Assembly (NCBI GenBank): GCA_034509925.1
Contig: CM067527.1
Location: 10,682,001 to 10,746,000, forward strand
Direction: 5' to 3'
Length of the DNA stretch: 64,000 nt
DNA from: Hirudinaria manillensis
Taxonomy: Eukaryota; Annelida; Clitellata; Hirudinida; Hirudinidae
Under the pieces are notes generated by a model. It did no database searches, had not been told where the DNA came from, and saw only the letters and a list, made by a program, of their open reading frames with translations. Made by a program: the position numbers and the translations under genes. This document shows, piece after piece, positions 61,503-64,000 of this stretch; the first letter of the stretch is position 1; each line of letters starts with the position of its first letter.

Positions 61503-61961
61503 GAGACGGGTTAGGGTTAGGGTTAAGAGCAAGGGAAATGTGTGTTGAGTTGAACTTGTGAGTTATTGTTGTTGTGATTAATAATAACGACAATATTATT
61601 ATTATTATTATATTAATAGTTAAGCTTTACCAGTGATAATAAGTAAATAAAATTGTTAATAGAATTATTATTAGTGCTTTGGGAATTGATCTTCAATGCC
61701 TTGCTTTGCTTACTTGAATTTAGCTCTTGAAAAGTTGAAAGTTATGGACTTTGTCATTTGTTGTTTGTTGCGTTGTTATTATTATTATTATTTCCGTTAT
61801 TATTATTATTATTATTAATGTCATTGAGGCATTCCTCGGCAAGTACCAATGATATCCATTAGATGATAAAAATAATGTCCAAAATATGTTTGCAAATATG
61901 AACGCAAGGCTTCTTTTTGGGTGTTTTTGAGCCAAATGTTGTTTTCTGGACATTATTATGA

Positions 61962-62001
<40 letters not shown>

Positions 62002-62084
62002 CACATTTTTCCTGCTTCTTCTCGGTCTCACAGCCGGTGATGAATGAATGCTGAGCACTACCAGTGCTCTCAGCAATTCACCCA

Positions 62085-62234
62085 AGAACTTTTCGAAGAA
62101 TGTGGGCAGTGCCCAGCAAGGAGAACTTCTGAATCTCCGAAGTCTTTGGTCGTCCTGGTATCAACTCTACATACTTTGTAAAGTCTTTTCTTAGCGTTCC
62201 GAGCGCTCCTACAATTACCGGAACGACTTTAGAC

Positions 62235-62239
<5 letters not shown>
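62085..62239 (-). mobile_element. C-terminal scrap of an invertebrate LINE reverse-transcriptase protein
   Basis: Minus-strand translation gives KSKVVPVIVGALGTL, then PKTSEIQKFSLLGTAHILRK, followed by VLG and a stop. From memory, the phrases VIPVVIGALGT and LLGTARILRKVL end many LINE-type reverse-transcriptase proteins in invertebrate genomes. The fragment has TTA arrays on both sides (61963-62000 and 62238-62331), which may be remains of the element's tail or sites where it inserted. The rest of the element is absent. Confidence 0.55.

Positions 62240-62331
<92 letters not shown>
62238..62331. repeat. (TTA)n microsatellite, about 94 bp
   Basis: Nearly perfect TTA array directly abutting the LINE scrap. 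Confidence 0.95.
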
Positions 62332-62333
<2 letters not shown>

Positions 62334-63427
62334 TACTTAATTGTTACAACAACATCCCACTGAATGTGAATTGTTTACTTGCACAGCACTTTGTAATTCA
62401 ATTATAAATTTTAATTATCATAATTTTATTGTAATTACTGTAATTTTCCATAAAAAGTTTTTTGTTTCTTTTTTACTTCCAATTTTTATTTTACAACATC
62501 TTGTATAACATAATCATCATGTCTTATGCTAAGGAGATTAAAATCATCATCTTCGTCGTCGTCGTCGCCATTGTTTTATTGAGTATTGATGATGATGATG
62601 CTTGAAATTGTACTTAATTCAAATTGTTTTTTGACTGCAAAATTTAAATGGAATTTGATCATTTTGAGTTCTTTTTATCGTCACTGAGAATTCACGGAGT
62701 TAATGGGTATCATCGTGACTTTGTGGAGAGGTTCTGGTTAATTAATTACTTAACTAACTAACTAATCAATAATCTAGTTAAAGTGGATGAGTTAAAATTG
62801 TAGGAATCAATATTTAGAACCTTAACTGTGCTGTGATGTTTTAAAATGAAGGATCACATCTTGACTTGAGCTTTCACGAGATCATGGAAAGATTTTATTA
62901 ATGAGCATATTTGACTAGTTTAGTGAAAGAAAAAGAAATTGGACTAAGTTTAATTTGAATAACTAATGAGTTTATTATTATTATTATTATATAATCTTCT
63001 GGATTCTGAGCTCTATTGCGTTCATTGTTGTTCTATGGATTTGTTCATTGCAGATGGGAACCATAGATACACTAGTTTTGCAAGTAACAGTTAAATTTAA
63101 GATCTACAAGCGCGTGGGCAAGCTGTCGTTTCTATAGAGTTTGAAAAGGTATAAATCGTGTAAGAATTTGAAGAGCAAGAATATTTTTGATTCGACAATA
63201 AATAAGCCTTGAAATTGAACGTGACAAATCGATATGTCAATAATTCTTCTTATTGCGCAATAGCTACGATTAGAAACGGATACTAAACACACCCACTATA
63301 GGGAAAGACTTTATGACTTTTACTTTCTGAAAAGTAACGAGTACTCCGGCAGGACACGTCGAGGGAAGAGCCTGTGGCATAATGGTATTAGAGCTAGACC
63401 ATTCCGAGTCACGGTATTTCGTTGCGA

Positions 63428-64000
63428 TCAGCAATTGGCATCGCAGTTGGGGGAAACTATGGCGCAGTTAGAGTTGTAGCCGCCGTTCATCCCAGTTTCC
63501 CCTAACCAGAAGTCGAAATAATCGTCATCCATTAGCATCCTCGATAGAGAGGCCACTTGGTTTATGCAGCCAGGGCCGGGCTGGAAATGGTTCTGCTCTG
63601 CCCTTTCTGTGCCGTGGTCGGTCCGTAGTTGGCAGCTTTCTGAAGGTCTGGGGACTGATTTCACAGTCCCATGGTGTCTCGACGCCCGAAAATCTGTCGC
63701 ATCTAATGCGAAAGTATTATCTTTCGGAAATTCCCTTTCAGTCCGGGTTTTACTTTCGATCATTGACCTGGCCAGACATCCATTTGTTTGACAATTGACC
63801 TTCTCTTCCTCCTCCTCCTCTTCCTCCTTCTCCTCTCCATTGGTTGAAAGATGAACACGTGATGATGGGAAGGAGGCTGTCTGTAAAAATATCGAATCGA
63901 CAGCTTTCGATGGGATAGAATTGGAAGAGGTCACGGGGTCATCTCCTCTGACATCGGAGGAATTCAGTTCGGGTTCGGAGAGGGTGCTTGACTTTTGACA
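63428..64000 (-). CDS. 3' end of an unknown gene, at least 190 codons, running off the window
   Basis: An open minus-strand frame continues to the window edge and ends in TGA/TAG context at 63428 after NCAIVSPNCDANC. Composition is unlike the AT-rich surroundings and looks coding: Ser/Thr-rich N-terminal part, a run of glutamates (EEKEEEEEEEEK), then a mixed basic segment and LMDDDYFDFWLGETGMNGG near the end. I do not recognise a domain. The beginning lies outside the window; an internal acceptor near 63885 (TTTTTACAG on the minus strand) would shorten this exon. It is low-complexity and probably disordered. It could be a transcription-related or signalling protein tail, but that is a guess. 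Confidence 0.5.
   Translation of the reverse strand, partial: CQKSSTLSEPELNSSDVRGDDPVTSSNSIPSKAVDSIFLQTASFPSSRVHLSTNGEEKEEEEEEEEKVNCQTNGCLARSMIESKTRTEREFPKDNTFALDATDFRASRHHGTVKSVPRPSESCQLRTDHGTERAEQNHFQPGPGCINQVASLSRMLMDDDYFDFWLGETGMNGGYNSNCAIVSPNCDANC

Larger units (their letters stand above)
61503..63427. other. Intergenic: TTA arrays and a LINE scrap, no intact gene
   Basis: Contains several TTA/AAT microsatellites, a LINE coding fragment on the minus strand (see separate entry), a GAT/GTC-rich tract near 62525-62605 and AT-rich unique DNA. A possible GLB1L-like polyadenylation signal AATAAA lies at 61646-61651. The frame at 61720-62085 (minus) is mostly translated microsatellite. Confidence 0.5.

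Noticed and set aside
61508-61525. Telomere-like (TTAGGG) repeats
   Set aside because: Only about two and a half units directly after the GLB1L-like stop codon; too short to be an interstitial telomere tract. A similar single unit at about 9560 is also chance.
61720-62085. Minus-strand 121-codon frame with an Asn run
   Set aside because: Largely translated (TTA)n microsatellite; the real coding trace nearby is the LINE scrap in another frame.
63370-63415. Possible tRNA or tRNA-derived SINE head (TGGCATAATGG resembles box A)
   Set aside because: The candidate box B is poor and only about 28 bases away, and no cloverleaf can be drawn.
1-64000. CRISPR arrays, operons, prokaryotic promoters or phage genes
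   Set aside because: The window is intron-bearing animal DNA; the regular repeats are microsatellites.

Overview
This window is nuclear DNA of an invertebrate animal. It is AT-rich, has spliceosomal introns with GT-AG (and two GC-AG) junctions, carries many (TTA)n/(TAA)n microsatellites, and encodes typical metazoan proteins: a USP31/USP43-type deubiquitinase, two fatty-acid-binding proteins, RPA1 and a GLB1L-type beta-galactosidase. The phylum cannot be fixed from the sequence alone. All exon models below come from reading splice sites and reading-frame phase by eye; most close exactly in phase.

Layout. (1) 0-26.4 kb is an accessory region holding a cluster of four paralogs of a secreted protein family I do not recognise, called A, B, C and D here. 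A (8.2 to 2.1 kb, minus) is broken and split by a LINE. B (12.0 to 8.8 kb, minus) is degraded. C (13.1-16.8 kb, plus) encodes 598 aa and D (20.0-25.7 kb, plus) 594 aa; both look whole. The proteins have a signal peptide, YWTD-like beta-propeller-type strands, two conserved cysteine pairs and a hydrophobic C-terminal tail that looks like a GPI-anchor signal or tail anchor. B and C are head to head. That unit was tandemly duplicated together with one exon of the neighbouring USP gene, giving a B fragment, D and an orphan USP exon at 17.7 kb. A 1.7-kb LTR element later entered an intron of D. (2) 27.1-36.2 kb holds the USP gene (plus, 12 exons, about 1105 aa). (3) 39.2-46.5 kb holds two tandem FABP genes (minus, 4 exons each). 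(4) 47.6-53.9 kb holds RPA1 (plus, 16 exons, 656 aa), with a small gag-bearing LTR-type fossil in intron 7. (5) 54.4-61.5 kb holds the GLB1L-like gene (plus, 17 exons, 652 aa). (6) 61.5-64 kb has microsatellites, a LINE scrap, and the 3' end of an unknown minus-strand gene that runs off the window.

The right half is ordinary housekeeping and metabolic genes. The new material is the left cluster: an undescribed paralog family in active birth and death, with a reconstructable duplication history that includes exon capture, an LTR terminus at a deletion scar, and an empty-site/filled-site pair that orders the LTR insertion relative to the duplication.
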